Below, piece by piece: positions 9,228 through 17,948 of a stretch of 29,079 nucleotides of DNA. The translations under genes and the position numbers were made by a program. The stretch's first letter is position 1. The number at the start of each line of letters is the position of its first letter. The notes under the pieces are model-generated. The model was given only the letters and a program-made list of their open reading frames with translations, did not search any database and was not told where the DNA came from. The stretch is from AM-1111 sp046302135 (GTDB taxonomy: Bacteria > Bacteroidota > Bacteroidia > B-17B0 > Aurantibacillaceae): positions 1-29,079 of the forward strand of contig JBKCIQ010000184.1 of NCBI GenBank assembly GCA_046302135.1, written 5' to 3'.

Positions 9228-10061
9228 ATGAAATTATTTTTGAGAGTATTTTTTTCTTTTTTCATTTTGTTCTGTGTAAGTGTATACGCGCAGGTTCAGC
9301 CCATGAAGCCGGGTCAACCCAATGAACTTGACAATAAATTTTCTCCTTCTAACAGTTCAATATTTAAGCCCGGTAGCAATACTGGTTCAAATAATAAAAG
9401 TTCTTCCGGTGATGATGTTGAGTTTAAGAATGCCATAAAATGTAACGTTGCTTTGCTACCAAGAAAGATTGCCGCCTTCGGATATGAAAGATTTCTCGGT
9501 GAACATATTGGAGCAGAGGGATGGTTGGGTTTTGTTTTTGGAAAGGATCCGATTTTTTCAGTTTTAGGTTCTCAAATGATCTTTGATCAGGGGGTTGGGG
9601 GTAGTGCAATTGACCTTTCAGATATCATGCAAAGCAGTACACATTACTTGGGCGGGCTTTACTACGGTGCGGCTATACGCTTCAACTTTGACAGTTATTA
9701 TTGGTCAGGTGCTTCTTCCTTTATCAGCATTGGTTTTCGCAGTTATTCTCAAAAGTTAGATATTAGTCCACTTATCAACCAGCAATATAGCAGTATCTAT
9801 AAAAGTTTTGAGGGAAGCAAGATTGCAGATTTAAGTCAAATTAATTATCTATTGACTTATGGGTATAGACTTAATACCGAAGGTAAAATTAAGACATCAC
9901 ATGAGTTTTATTTTTCTACAGGAATCAGAAATGTTTCACACTCTTCTTATTCTTCAAGGGAAGGTATAGGTGACAATACTATATATTATCCAAACAGCAA
10001 CAAACAAAATTTTACCGGTTTTTTCTTCGGGATGGGCTATATCCTTGGTGTCGGATTCTGA
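9228..10061 (+). CDS. Probable outer-membrane beta-barrel protein
   Basis: The 277-residue product starts 3 bp after the protease stop, so the two are almost surely co-transcribed. It has a signal peptide (residues 1-22, VSVYAQ), a low-complexity Pro/Ser/Asn linker (about 23-65), and then alternating glycine/aromatic strands such as AFGYERFLGEHIGAEGWLGF and AIRFNFDSYYWSG, ending in GFFFGMGYILGVGF. The aromatic C-terminal residue and the strand pattern fit an outer-membrane barrel of moderate size. I do not recognise a named family. It may be the membrane partner or target of the protease. Confidence 0.7.
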   Translation: MKLFLRVFFSFFILFCVSVYAQVQPMKPGQPNELDNKFSPSNSSIFKPGSNTGSNNKSSSGDDVEFKNAIKCNVALLPRKIAAFGYERFLGEHIGAEGWLGFVFGKDPIFSVLGSQMIFDQGVGGSAIDLSDIMQSSTHYLGGLYYGAAIRFNFDSYYWSGASSFISIGFRSYSQKLDISPLINQQYSSIYKSFEGSKIADLSQINYLLTYGYRLNTEGKIKTSHEFYFSTGIRNVSHSSYSSREGIGDNTIYYPNSNKQNFTGFFFGMGYILGVGF

Positions 10062-10096
10062 TTTCTAAAACTAATAACCCTAACAACTCAAAATAA

Positions 10097-11845
10097 ATGA
10101 AAACAAAAATTATCACCACTGCACTGCTGATGCTTTACGCATTCGGTTTTTATTCTCAGGCAGACCTAACCTGGAGCGACATGCAGGTTTATGATAATAA
10201 GGAGGACGGATTTTTTTCCTATTATATAGGTGGTAACGATAAATATCTTTATGCATTCTTTGATAATAGACAACGTTCTCCCCGAAAATCTAAAATTAAA
10301 TTCGTTGCCTTTGATAATAAAACTATGTCAAAGGTGAGTGATGTTCTTGTAATTGATCGTAAGAATTCTGAGCAAAGTAAAGCGTATGATGGACTTTACT
10401 ATCACAAAACTTTGATTTTTAATGATATTTTATATACGTTTTGGATTAAGGAGAATAGCGAAAAAGATGAGTTGTTTGTTCAAAGTTTTGATTCGCAACT
10501 TAAGCCATTGAATAAATTGAAAAAAATCTATGAACTCACATCCGGAAGAAAATCTTCTAAAAAAGCAGAGTTATTTGTAATGGGTAATCCAAAAAATAGT
10601 CAGTCAATTTTAATTGGTGGTGAGTTATCAGGGGATAAAGGACAAAATGTAAAAGTTGAATACAAAGTGTTGAAATCAGATTTTTCATTTGCAGGCGCAG
10701 GACAGATTACTCTTCCTGTTGTGATTACAGGTAATTCTAACGGTTTAACATCAAGTTATTCGTACGGGGATGATGGAAACCTTCACGTTGAAACAAGTGT
10801 AATGATTCCAAAAGAGGAAAGAAAAACATTAAAGAAGAATGAATCACACACTTATACAATTTATTCGATAGTAGATGTAATCAACAATAATGTAAAATCA
10901 TATCCTTTAAAGTTTGATAACAAGAATATTTTTGATGTAGGCGTTGTAAGTCAGAAAGGTGTAGTTAAAATTTTTGGGTTTTTCTGCGATATACTTAAAG
11001 ATCCGAGAGGGGTTGATACGCATGGTATTTTTTATTCAGAAATAAATCCTTCAACCAAAGAGTTGGAAAAGATGAACTTTACTATGTTTACAAAGATGCA
11101 ACTCGATGCACTTTTTTCCGGTGATTCTGAAGATAGAAAAGACAAGGCAGGTATTTTATCAGGGAAGAAAAAGAAAAAGTCCGAGGATGAATCTTTAGGT
11201 TCAAATTATCAGATTGAACAGGTGAAATCTTTCGATGAACAGTACCTTACAATTTTCTGTTCACTGATGTATAACTATTCGAGAACGGTTTGTGATCAAA
11301 AGGGAAATTGTAGAACATACTACTATTGCAACAAAAGAAACGTAACTGCATTTAAACTGGATAACATCGGTAATATTGTTTGGGCTTCAAATCTTGACAG
11401 GGAGATGACCTATTCCGGTTGGAATGTTAAAGATCTAACTGTTGTTAGTCCTGATCAAAAAAGGTTTTATGTTTCCTATGGTTCATCTTATTCAAAGGAT
11501 TCAAAAAGAAAGAATACATTCAACAAAAAGTCCGGCAAGCACATGAGAGATTTTTTTGAATATGCTGTTTTCGATTATTCTTCAGGTAACTTCAGCAAAG
11601 AGGAATATGAAATTAATCCTCAGGGTACTAAAACTGCCGAAAGAAAATTCATTGCCGCGAATGATATTCAGGCAATTAATGAAAAGTTCTATGTAAACTC
11701 AGAAAGAATAAAATTAAAACCAGGTAAATTAATTGGCGGTTGTTTGTTATCTATAGCTTGTCCTCCTGCAGGAATTTTGATGTTGAATAACAGTAACTCT
11801 AAAAGAGGAACCGGTTATCTTGGTGTGATGAGCTTCGGGAGATAG
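10097..11845 (+). CDS. Secreted protein of unknown function
   Basis: This 582-residue product has a signal peptide (residues 1-20, GFYSQ). The mature sequence is beta-rich with repeated short phrases of the type KYLYAFFDN, LYTFWIKEN, QSILIGGEL and YLTIFCSLMY, which resembles a beta-propeller-like series of strands. A Lys/Ser-rich insert lies near residues 350-375 (SGKKKKKSEDES). Cysteines cluster at CDQKGNCRTYYYC. Near the end is a short hydrophobic stretch with two more cysteines (GGCLLSIACPPAGILML). I recognise no family. It follows the barrel gene by 35 bp on the same strand and is probably the third gene of that operon. Confidence 0.7.
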   Translation: MKTKIITTALLMLYAFGFYSQADLTWSDMQVYDNKEDGFFSYYIGGNDKYLYAFFDNRQRSPRKSKIKFVAFDNKTMSKVSDVLVIDRKNSEQSKAYDGLYYHKTLIFNDILYTFWIKENSEKDELFVQSFDSQLKPLNKLKKIYELTSGRKSSKKAELFVMGNPKNSQSILIGGELSGDKGQNVKVEYKVLKSDFSFAGAGQITLPVVITGNSNGLTSSYSYGDDGNLHVETSVMIPKEERKTLKKNESHTYTIYSIVDVINNNVKSYPLKFDNKNIFDVGVVSQKGVVKIFGFFCDILKDPRGVDTHGIFYSEINPSTKELEKMNFTMFTKMQLDALFSGDSEDRKDKAGILSGKKKKKSEDESLGSNYQIEQVKSFDEQYLTIFCSLMYNYSRTVCDQKGNCRTYYYCNKRNVTAFKLDNIGNIVWASNLDREMTYSGWNVKDLTVVSPDQKRFYVSYGSSYSKDSKRKNTFNKKSGKHMRDFFEYAVFDYSSGNFSKEEYEINPQGTKTAERKFIAANDIQAINEKFYVNSERIKLKPGKLIGGCLLSIACPPAGILMLNNSNSKRGTGYLGVMSFGR

Positions 11846-11867
11846 TCGGGTAATAAAAAAAATAATT

Positions 11868-14114
11868 TTATTTTTCTTTTTGTTTGTCAAGGAAGTCGAC
11901 TATCGTAATTTCGACGCGCATATTCATTTCCTTTTCAGATCTTGTTTCAGGATTTTTTATCTTCGGGCTTTTACCACCGAATCCTTTTGTTCCAATCCTC
12001 TTTGTGTCAACGCCTTTCTCAATCAAGTAGTCGTAAACTCTTTCTGCACGCTTTCTAGAAAGTTTTTTTGCTGATCCTTTAAACTGAAACTCCTCCTTTA
12101 TTTTGGGTCCTGTATTTACTATACGTTGATTGCCCTGCGTATGCCCGTCTATTCTTACAATTGCCGGAGTACTTTTCATATAGTTAACAAGTTTATCCAA
12201 CTCTTTGTATGACGATTGTTTAAGTACGGTTGAGTTAGGGTGAAAATAAACATTGGGTAATTCCAGGATTTCACCTTTTCCAAGCGGTTGCATAAAAATA
12301 AAATCATAAAACACAGGGTCTTTATTAACGGCAAAATCAATTTCAAATTTTGATTTGTAATGGTGATAGCCAAAAACATTACATTCTACAATCATTTTAG
12401 AATTATTGATAAACCCTGCTTTGTAGGCAGAAAGTGTATCGATTTTTTCCGTTGTAAAAAAGTTTCTGGTGTTACTTATTCTGTATTTAACATCCGCAGT
12501 CTTAATTATCTTTTTATTTCTTGCATCTACAATAATAAAGTAAACCGATATATTATGCGGTGTTGTATTGGTAGAAGTTTTTGAGTTTGTATTTTTACTT
12601 AGTTCTTTATCGGTTTTTTCATTTTTAGGGATGTAGTTTTTTCTCTCCTCAGGTAAAATATTATAGATGCTATCAATCAGCTTATAGCCTGAAAGTATAG
12701 TGTTTTCATCAATAGTTAACTCTTCAAAGGTTTCATCTTTGCTGAGCATGGAAAACAAATTGTTTCGAATTTCCATATTTATCTGAGCTTGTTTTTGCTT
12801 TTGTTTCAACTCTAGTTCAGCTTTTGTTTTCGCATCATTGCTCGCTATCGAGTCTTTTCTTGTTTTGAAATTGCTAATAGAAATTTGCGTTGACGTGTCT
12901 CTGACCATTTGCGTTCGGCTTTGATCTGCATTATTTTTTTTCTGTTGGTTGTCATTTGCTCTATTATCCGCTTGCTTTTCTTTGTTTTTTGTATCTGTGT
13001 GGGTTGTGTCCTGAATGTTTTTATGGTTTTTTGTCTGAGTGTTTATTTTGCTATTATGTTGTTTTACAATTTTAATCGAATCTCCTTTGTTTTTTTTATT
13101 TTGTGGGTCCTGAATGTTTTTTTCTTTATGACTTATGGTTGTAACAGAGTCTTTAAGCTTTTTATTTTCTTTGTCTTTTTGTGATAAAGACCTGTTATTA
13201 TTGTTTTTTACTGAGGCAGTGCTGTCATTTTTATTTGTTTTTGACTGAAGATTTTTGATTGATTTGTCCTTGTTGTTTAGAGCCTGATTCTTTAATGAAT
13301 CCTCCTTTGATCTTGAAGTTTTGTTATTTGGATTTTTCTTGTTTTCCTTCCACTTGTGAACTGCCTGTGTTTGTTTTTTACTCGCAGAATCAAGTGATTT
13401 AGAAGAGACGTTTTTCGATATCATTTTGTCGCCAATAAATTGTGTATATCCCATTTCCTGTCCCTTAACCTCATTACACATTTTTTCAACTAGCGATTTA
13501 AGTCTCATCTTTGGCAGTGCATAACTGCTTCTGTCAATTTTTGATGGGTCATCAACTTTTATTTTATTTGCTTTTAATACATAAGAATAATCACAGGTCT
13601 GAACATCTATTACGTGTCCTGCATCCGGTCCGGAGAGGTTGTGAATAATAATGTATACAGATTCATTAGCTTTTATTTTTATTTCTTTGGTGTGGTATAA
13701 ACTTTGTCTAAAGCTCTGCGATTGAAAATTGTCTTTGTAATTAATTGTCTTGCTTATGGAGTCAAATTTTGAAAAAGCACTATCAAGTGATTGTGTACAA
13801 GGGATTGCAAATGGTCTTGAGGTATAGACCTCAATTTCGTAACGGTCGGCTTCGTCAATCGGAATCAGCGTAAAACTTAATCTGCAGGAATCGTGAAAAA
13901 GAAATTTGTACCATACCATGGGGCGATCTTTTTCTGACAGAGAAATATTAGACTCAAAAAATAAATTAAAATTACTCCTTGTTGCACATTTTGAAGACAT
14001 TACAATTTCTGATAGGGCACCCATTCCTGTATATGACTTTCCGGAAGGTTTATTTTGCGAATAGAAGAATAATCCAACCACACAAAAAAGAAATATCCAC
14101 AGTGGCTTCTTCAT
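11868..14114 (-). CDS. OmpA-family protein with long charged linker
   Basis: The 748-residue protein is built as an outer-membrane-to-peptidoglycan link. It has a signal peptide (residues 1-20, FFYSQ), a beta-rich N-terminal domain (about 25-210, with SRPFAIPC and IIIHNLSGPDAGH), a very long Lys/Asn/Asp/Ser-rich linker (about 235-440, many repeats of KNK, DSxK and QxKN type), a second beta segment around 530-620, and a C-terminal OmpA domain from about 620. The OmpA part shows NVYFHPNSTVLKQSS, RIDGHTQG, KLSRKRAERVYDYLIEKG and RIGTKGFGG; the usual ND of the peptidoglycan motif is not exactly kept, but the RAERV..L block is clear. It is convergent with the secreted-protein operon. Adhesion or gliding roles are possible but unproven. 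Confidence 0.85.
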   Translation of the reverse strand: MKKPLWIFLFCVVGLFFYSQNKPSGKSYTGMGALSEIVMSSKCATRSNFNLFFESNISLSEKDRPMVWYKFLFHDSCRLSFTLIPIDEADRYEIEVYTSRPFAIPCTQSLDSAFSKFDSISKTINYKDNFQSQSFRQSLYHTKEIKIKANESVYIIIHNLSGPDAGHVIDVQTCDYSYVLKANKIKVDDPSKIDRSSYALPKMRLKSLVEKMCNEVKGQEMGYTQFIGDKMISKNVSSKSLDSASKKQTQAVHKWKENKKNPNNKTSRSKEDSLKNQALNNKDKSIKNLQSKTNKNDSTASVKNNNNRSLSQKDKENKKLKDSVTTISHKEKNIQDPQNKKNKGDSIKIVKQHNSKINTQTKNHKNIQDTTHTDTKNKEKQADNRANDNQQKKNNADQSRTQMVRDTSTQISISNFKTRKDSIASNDAKTKAELELKQKQKQAQINMEIRNNLFSMLSKDETFEELTIDENTILSGYKLIDSIYNILPEERKNYIPKNEKTDKELSKNTNSKTSTNTTPHNISVYFIIVDARNKKIIKTADVKYRISNTRNFFTTEKIDTLSAYKAGFINNSKMIVECNVFGYHHYKSKFEIDFAVNKDPVFYDFIFMQPLGKGEILELPNVYFHPNSTVLKQSSYKELDKLVNYMKSTPAIVRIDGHTQGNQRIVNTGPKIKEEFQFKGSAKKLSRKRAERVYDYLIEKGVDTKRIGTKGFGGKSPKIKNPETRSEKEMNMRVEITIVDFLDKQKEK

Positions 14115-14688
14115 GAAAGACTCTAAAATAATGCAATATGAAAGTAAAAAATATTTTTAAAATAACCGCTTACTTTCATTGATGATATTACTTCAAGTTT
14201 CAATAATTTATGCATTTTGTACTTAAAACTTGGGATTTCTGTATAGAGTTAAATTTTAACGCCTGCAACATTTGTTTTTGTTTAAATTATTCTTAAAGTT
14301 TTATGATACGAACTTTTATTAAATAATATTTTCGAGTGTGAAAAAATGTAAAACAAAAATTTGATGCAGAGGGAAACTCTAAATTTTTAATTCTCTTAAA
14401 ACGAATGTTCTCTACAACCGTAACATGATTTAGTTAGAGTAGAAAAATTAATGCAATTACCTAAATTGATTTTTCTATTTCTAGGTTAATTTTTTCCTAT
14501 TTATTTGTAGTAATTATTTCTATATGTTTTCACTCCGTTGAAGTGCAGGCTGTATTATTTTAATTATTAATTAACATGCTCATTTATTTTGGAATCATAA
14601 ATTATTTTTGTTTTAGGTAATTCAATGGAGTTTGAGACCCGTATCTTTGCTAAAAAATAGAACGAAAAAATCTGGAATAAATTTAATT
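14115..14688. other. AT-rich intergenic region, 574 bp
   Basis: I find no convincing gene, RNA or repeat here. The divergent genes on either side start at its ends. The only signal is TATTTTTG at 14603-14610 (plus strand), a match to the Bacteroidota -7 box 78 nt before the lipoprotein start, but a TTTG lies only 11 nt upstream of it, which is too close for a -33 box. The region is very AT-rich with no strong hairpin. Confidence 0.5.
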
Positions 14689-15354
14689 ATGAATAAAACT
14701 TTCAAATCTTCAATCTTGTCCGAAGCAAAAATATTAATATTATTGTTAGTACTTTCTTGTTTTTATGCTTGTGGACCATTAGCTACATTCGATGAACCAC
14801 AACCTGCCGGTGAAAAGAATTTGTCTGCTATACCTGAAAGAATTCAAGGCAAGTATTTAAGTACTAAAGATAGTTCGATATTATACGTACAGGATAAATT
14901 GATTAAGCGAATTTATGACTTCAACTATAAGTTACATAAAAATGAAATTGATAGTACATTTAAAATATCTGGTGATACAATTATTAATGTATTAACCGGG
15001 GAAAAAAATAAAGTAAAACAGGATAGGGATACCTTATTCATAAAAGTAAGTGGCGTAGATACTGTCTTCAAGCTCAATTACGACAATGTCATAAGAAAAT
15101 ATATGGGATATTATTTTTTGAACATCAGGAGAGATGAATCTGCTTGGGAGGTAAAAAAAATTAATATTTCAAAAGGAAAACTCAAATTAAGTTGGATTGC
15201 CAATGCTGAACAAATTAAATCACTGGTCAACAACAATGAAACCAATCAAGATACAATTGTTCCAAAGAACTTCACTGTTACCAGAAAACAATTTAAGGAT
15301 ATTATTAAAGGTGGGGGGTTTGGTGAAGAGGAAATATTCATAAAAGTTAGATAA
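14689..15354 (+). CDS. Lipoprotein of unknown function
   Basis: The start is placed at ATG 14689 rather than at an upstream in-frame TTG (14632), because the ATG directly precedes the lipoprotein signal. The 221-residue product has a hydrophobic core (ILILLLVLS) and a cysteine at position 28 in CFYACG, an acceptable lipobox. The mature part is beta-rich with FDEPQPAGEKNLSAIPERIQ near the start, then alternating strands with ISGDTIINVLTG and DTLFIKVSGVDTVF, suggesting a small beta-sandwich or barrel. I see a resemblance to other uncharacterised Bacteroidota lipoproteins that open with a QPxG..NL..IP..LQGxY phrase. It is followed 59 bp later by a histidine kinase on the same strand. Confidence 0.75.
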   Translation: MNKTFKSSILSEAKILILLLVLSCFYACGPLATFDEPQPAGEKNLSAIPERIQGKYLSTKDSSILYVQDKLIKRIYDFNYKLHKNEIDSTFKISGDTIINVLTGEKNKVKQDRDTLFIKVSGVDTVFKLNYDNVIRKYMGYYFLNIRRDESAWEVKKINISKGKLKLSWIANAEQIKSLVNNNETNQDTIVPKNFTVTRKQFKDIIKGGGFGEEEIFIKVR

Positions 15355-15413
15355 TATAAATAAATAGAAAGAAGAACTTCCTGATAGTTGAAACCTTAGG
15401 TTAAATTGATGAG

Positions 15414-16430
15414 ATGAAAAAATACACATCTATACAAGATCTTGAACTACTAAGTGAAAGTGCTTTGGAGAGTTCCTTAGCCGGATATTGGGATTGGAAT
15501 ATGGTCTCTAATGAAGAATACCTGAGTCCTAGGTTTAAGCAAATGTTTGGTTACGACGATGACGAAATGGAAAATAAGCCTGAATCATGGCAGAAAATTG
15601 CATTTCAGGAGGACCTACCTAAAATGTTTGAAGGATTTGAGACTCATGTCAAGTCTCATGGTAAAGTTCCATTTAATTCAATTGTAAGATATCATCATAA
15701 AAATGGAAATACGGTTTGGGTTAGATGCAATGGAAAAGTAGTTGAGTGGCCAGAAAATAATGAGCCATTAAGAGCAATTGGTTGCCATATTGATATTACT
15801 GATGAAAAAGAAATGGAGGCTCGCTTAAAAAAGGCGATAAAGGAAAGGGATACTTTATTAAAGGAGGTTCATCATCGTGTTAAAAATAATCTTCAGCTTT
15901 TACTTAGTCTGTCAAGGTTGAAAAATAAAAATGGTAAAATTGAAACTCAGGAAATAGAGGATTCAATCAACTCTATAGCTATTGCATATGAAGCTATATA
16001 TAAAAGTGAAAATCTGGATAAAATTTCCATCAGCTCTTATTTGAAACAAATTTTAAGCCCTATTGTAACCGCTCAAAACCTTTATTACAATATTGAGTCA
16101 ATTGAACACGAAGAAAATATTGATTTCTTGGTCCCGATAGGTTTAATAATAACAGAGTTAGCTAATAATTCTCTAAAGCATGCCCGTATCAGCTCTAAAG
16201 AATTAAAGGTTGAAATAAATATTACAAAGGAACATGAAACTTTGTTTATAAACTATTGCGATAATGGAAAAGGTTATGGGGAAAAACTGACTTCATTTCG
16301 TGAAAGTAATTCGTTTGGATTAGACATAATTGAGGGGCTTGCAGAACAATTGAATGGTTCAATAAAAATTTTTGATAAAGGAGGGGCTTGCGCTGAGTTG
16401 AAAATTAATTTAAGTCAAGATGATTTGTAA
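15414..16430 (+). CDS. PAS-domain histidine kinase (HisKA_2 type)
   Basis: The 338-residue protein lacks membrane segments, so it is a cytosolic sensor kinase. Residues about 15-135 form a PAS/PAC domain (SLAGYWDWNMVSNEEYLSPR, YHHKNGNTVWVRCNGKV, GCHIDITDEKE). A HisKA_2 dimerisation domain follows with EVHHRVKNNLQ; the phosphoacceptor is most likely His154, directly before Arg155. The ATPase part has the N box IITELANNSLKHA, DNGKGYG and FGLDIIEGLAEQL. No response regulator is adjacent, so its partner lies elsewhere. HisKA_2 kinases often respond to light, redox or general stress; the signal here cannot be read. The upstream lipoprotein gene may share its transcript. Confidence 0.92.
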   Translation: MKKYTSIQDLELLSESALESSLAGYWDWNMVSNEEYLSPRFKQMFGYDDDEMENKPESWQKIAFQEDLPKMFEGFETHVKSHGKVPFNSIVRYHHKNGNTVWVRCNGKVVEWPENNEPLRAIGCHIDITDEKEMEARLKKAIKERDTLLKEVHHRVKNNLQLLLSLSRLKNKNGKIETQEIEDSINSIAIAYEAIYKSENLDKISISSYLKQILSPIVTAQNLYYNIESIEHEENIDFLVPIGLIITELANNSLKHARISSKELKVEINITKEHETLFINYCDNGKGYGEKLTSFRESNSFGLDIIEGLAEQLNGSIKIFDKGGACAELKINLSQDDL

Positions 16431-16578
16431 ATTAAATAAAACATATTTGCGCTTTTATAAAAGGTCATATCTTGTTTTTGTTGTATTAAAAATTTTATCA
16501 CAAGTCGGGTTATATAAAAATTGCAAATTCAAATTGAGTTTTACCACGAAAAAACAGATAAATACAAAAACATAATTC

Positions 16579-17058
16579 ATGAAAAAAATAGTTTTCTTTG
16601 TTTTAATTTTTTTATTGATTGAATTATTTTTTTCATTTGATCAATCGACGAATAAGCAAAAAGTAGTAAGTCAGGAAAAAGGGCAAAAGATGGAAGAAAC
16701 TAAAGCTGAAAAAGATGTAGAAGAAATTCACTACGGGGCACTTGAGACATACAGATATTGGGCAGGAGAAAACCCGCCCGATGATATAAAAATAATTAAC
16801 GGACAATATTGGTCATCTGCTCATTTTACAAAAGAATATGTGATGTATCTTGAACTAAAAGTTCCGGTAAAATTGGCCTCATCTTTCCCTAAAGACAATA
16901 ATTTAATTCTATCAGACAAGAAATTTGACTTTTCAAATGATGCGCCGGATTGGTTCAAACCACCGAAAAATTATCAGGTTTGGTTGGGGCAACAGGGTTC
17001 AAAGTACTTTATTAATTTGAAAACCGGACATATTTTCATTTATGAATTGCAATTTTAA
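16579..17058 (+). CDS. Small membrane-anchored or secreted hypothetical protein
   Basis: The 159-residue product has an N-terminal hydrophobic helix (residues 3-19, IVFFVLIFLLIELFFSF) without a clear signal-peptidase site, so it may be a membrane anchor. A charged stretch rich in Lys, Gln and Glu follows (25-50). The rest (about 55-159) looks like a compact domain with many aromatic residues: ETYRYWAGENPPDD, NGQYWSSAHFTKEY, DWFKPPKNYQVW and the C-terminal HIFIYELQF. I recognise no family. It stands alone just outside the proposed island, 149 bp after the kinase. Confidence 0.65.
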   Translation: MKKIVFFVLIFLLIELFFSFDQSTNKQKVVSQEKGQKMEETKAEKDVEEIHYGALETYRYWAGENPPDDIKIINGQYWSSAHFTKEYVMYLELKVPVKLASSFPKDNNLILSDKKFDFSNDAPDWFKPPKNYQVWLGQQGSKYFINLKTGHIFIYELQF

Positions 17059-17457
17059 TTTAAAATATAAAAATTGAACTGTAGTTACGTAGTTCGTAAG
17101 TAAAATTAATTTGTCTTATATTAATTAATGTTGTATTTAGATATTAGTTTCATCAATTGACAACTGATAGCGGAATTTTCTTACATGAATTGTAATTTGA
17201 TTAATTCGAATAGTTTATTTGCAACAAAAAAACACAATTTTCAAGGTTTGGTGAGAGATACAGGGTTCGTCCGCAGCATTTTATGATTCGTAAAATTTTA
17301 TGAATAAATTGGATACTTAATATCATCAAAGGTGTAAATTGTGGTCAATCTCCGTAGTGTTTTTGAAGACTTTTAGTATTTGTGAAAAATATATTATTTT
17401 AGTAATCTTTATATCTAGGCTTAAAGATTTTTATAGTTAATCATTAGTATTGTAAAA
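17059..17457. other. Intergenic region holding the left island boundary
   Basis: This 399-bp stretch has no gene that I can support. It contains a remnant of the tRNA-Val 3' end at 17247-17274, described separately. The part before it (17095-17240) is plain AT-rich sequence. The part after it (17280-17457) leads to the T9SS gene and holds no clear promoter match. Confidence 0.5.
17247..17274 (-). pseudogene. tRNA-Val 3'-end remnant (candidate attachment-site copy)
   Basis: On the plus strand, bases 17247-17269 differ at two places from the 3' end of the intact tRNA-Val (25602 onwards), covering the CCA end, acceptor strand and half of the T arm. They are followed by TCCGC, as in the remnant at 23827, so the two remnants share 25 bp with one difference. 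The sequence just before it (17230-17246) still resembles the tRNA terminator at about 16 of 21 positions. The copy has the same orientation as the intact tRNA. Similarity is seen directly; its role as the distal end of an inserted element is inference. Confidence 0.7.
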
Positions 17458-17943
17458 ATGAAAAAAAATGAATTCACAGTAATGGTATTTTTGGTGTTAA
17501 GTTTTCTTGGCATCAGCATGTCTTATGCTCAAGAATCATTTAACGCATCAGGAAAAGATGCCAGCGGAAGTGGCGGCACAGTTAATTATAGCGTAGGACA
17601 AATTGTTTATACGACTAATATAGGAAGTAGTGGTTCATCGGCTCAAGGTGTTCAGCATGCCTATGAAATCCTTACTTTAAGTAAGGATGAAACGTTATTT
17701 AGTTATTCTATTTCTTTATTTCCTAATCCCGCAACTGATAATTTAATATTGAATGTAGGGGGGTATAAAAATGAAGCTATAAATTATTTTATTTATGATC
17801 TTCAAGGAAAAAAAATAAAAACTGGGAACATTGAATCAAATCAGTCTATTATTGATATAAGTCAAATTAATAATGGAGTTTATTACATGGATATAAATAA
17901 GGAAAACAAAAAAGTTCAATCATTTAAAATCATCAAAAACTAA
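17458..17943 (+). CDS. Small secreted protein with T9SS type A sorting domain
   Basis: The 161-residue product has a signal peptide (residues 1-24, SMSYAQ), a short N-terminal region with NASGKDASGSGGTVNYSVGQ and QGVQHAYEI, a phrase often seen at the start of small T9SS cargo in Bacteroidota, and a C-terminal sorting domain from about residue 78. That domain shows the hallmark SLFPNPATDNL, YDLQGKKI and GVYYMDI, ending in KSxKIIKN-like sequence. It is probably exported to the cell surface by the type IX system. The next gene begins 5 bp later and should be co-transcribed. The region between leader and sorting domain is only about 50 residues, so it carries little besides the targeting parts. 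Confidence 0.85.
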   Translation: MKKNEFTVMVFLVLSFLGISMSYAQESFNASGKDASGSGGTVNYSVGQIVYTTNIGSSGSSAQGVQHAYEILTLSKDETLFSYSISLFPNPATDNLILNVGGYKNEAINYFIYDLQGKKIKTGNIESNQSIIDISQINNGVYYMDINKENKKVQSFKIIKN

Positions 17944-17948
17944 TACCA

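Noticed and set aside
11846..11880. Terminator between the convergent genes at 11,845 and 11,868
   Set aside because: The only pairing possible is between A-runs and T-runs without a GC stem, so it cannot be told from base composition.
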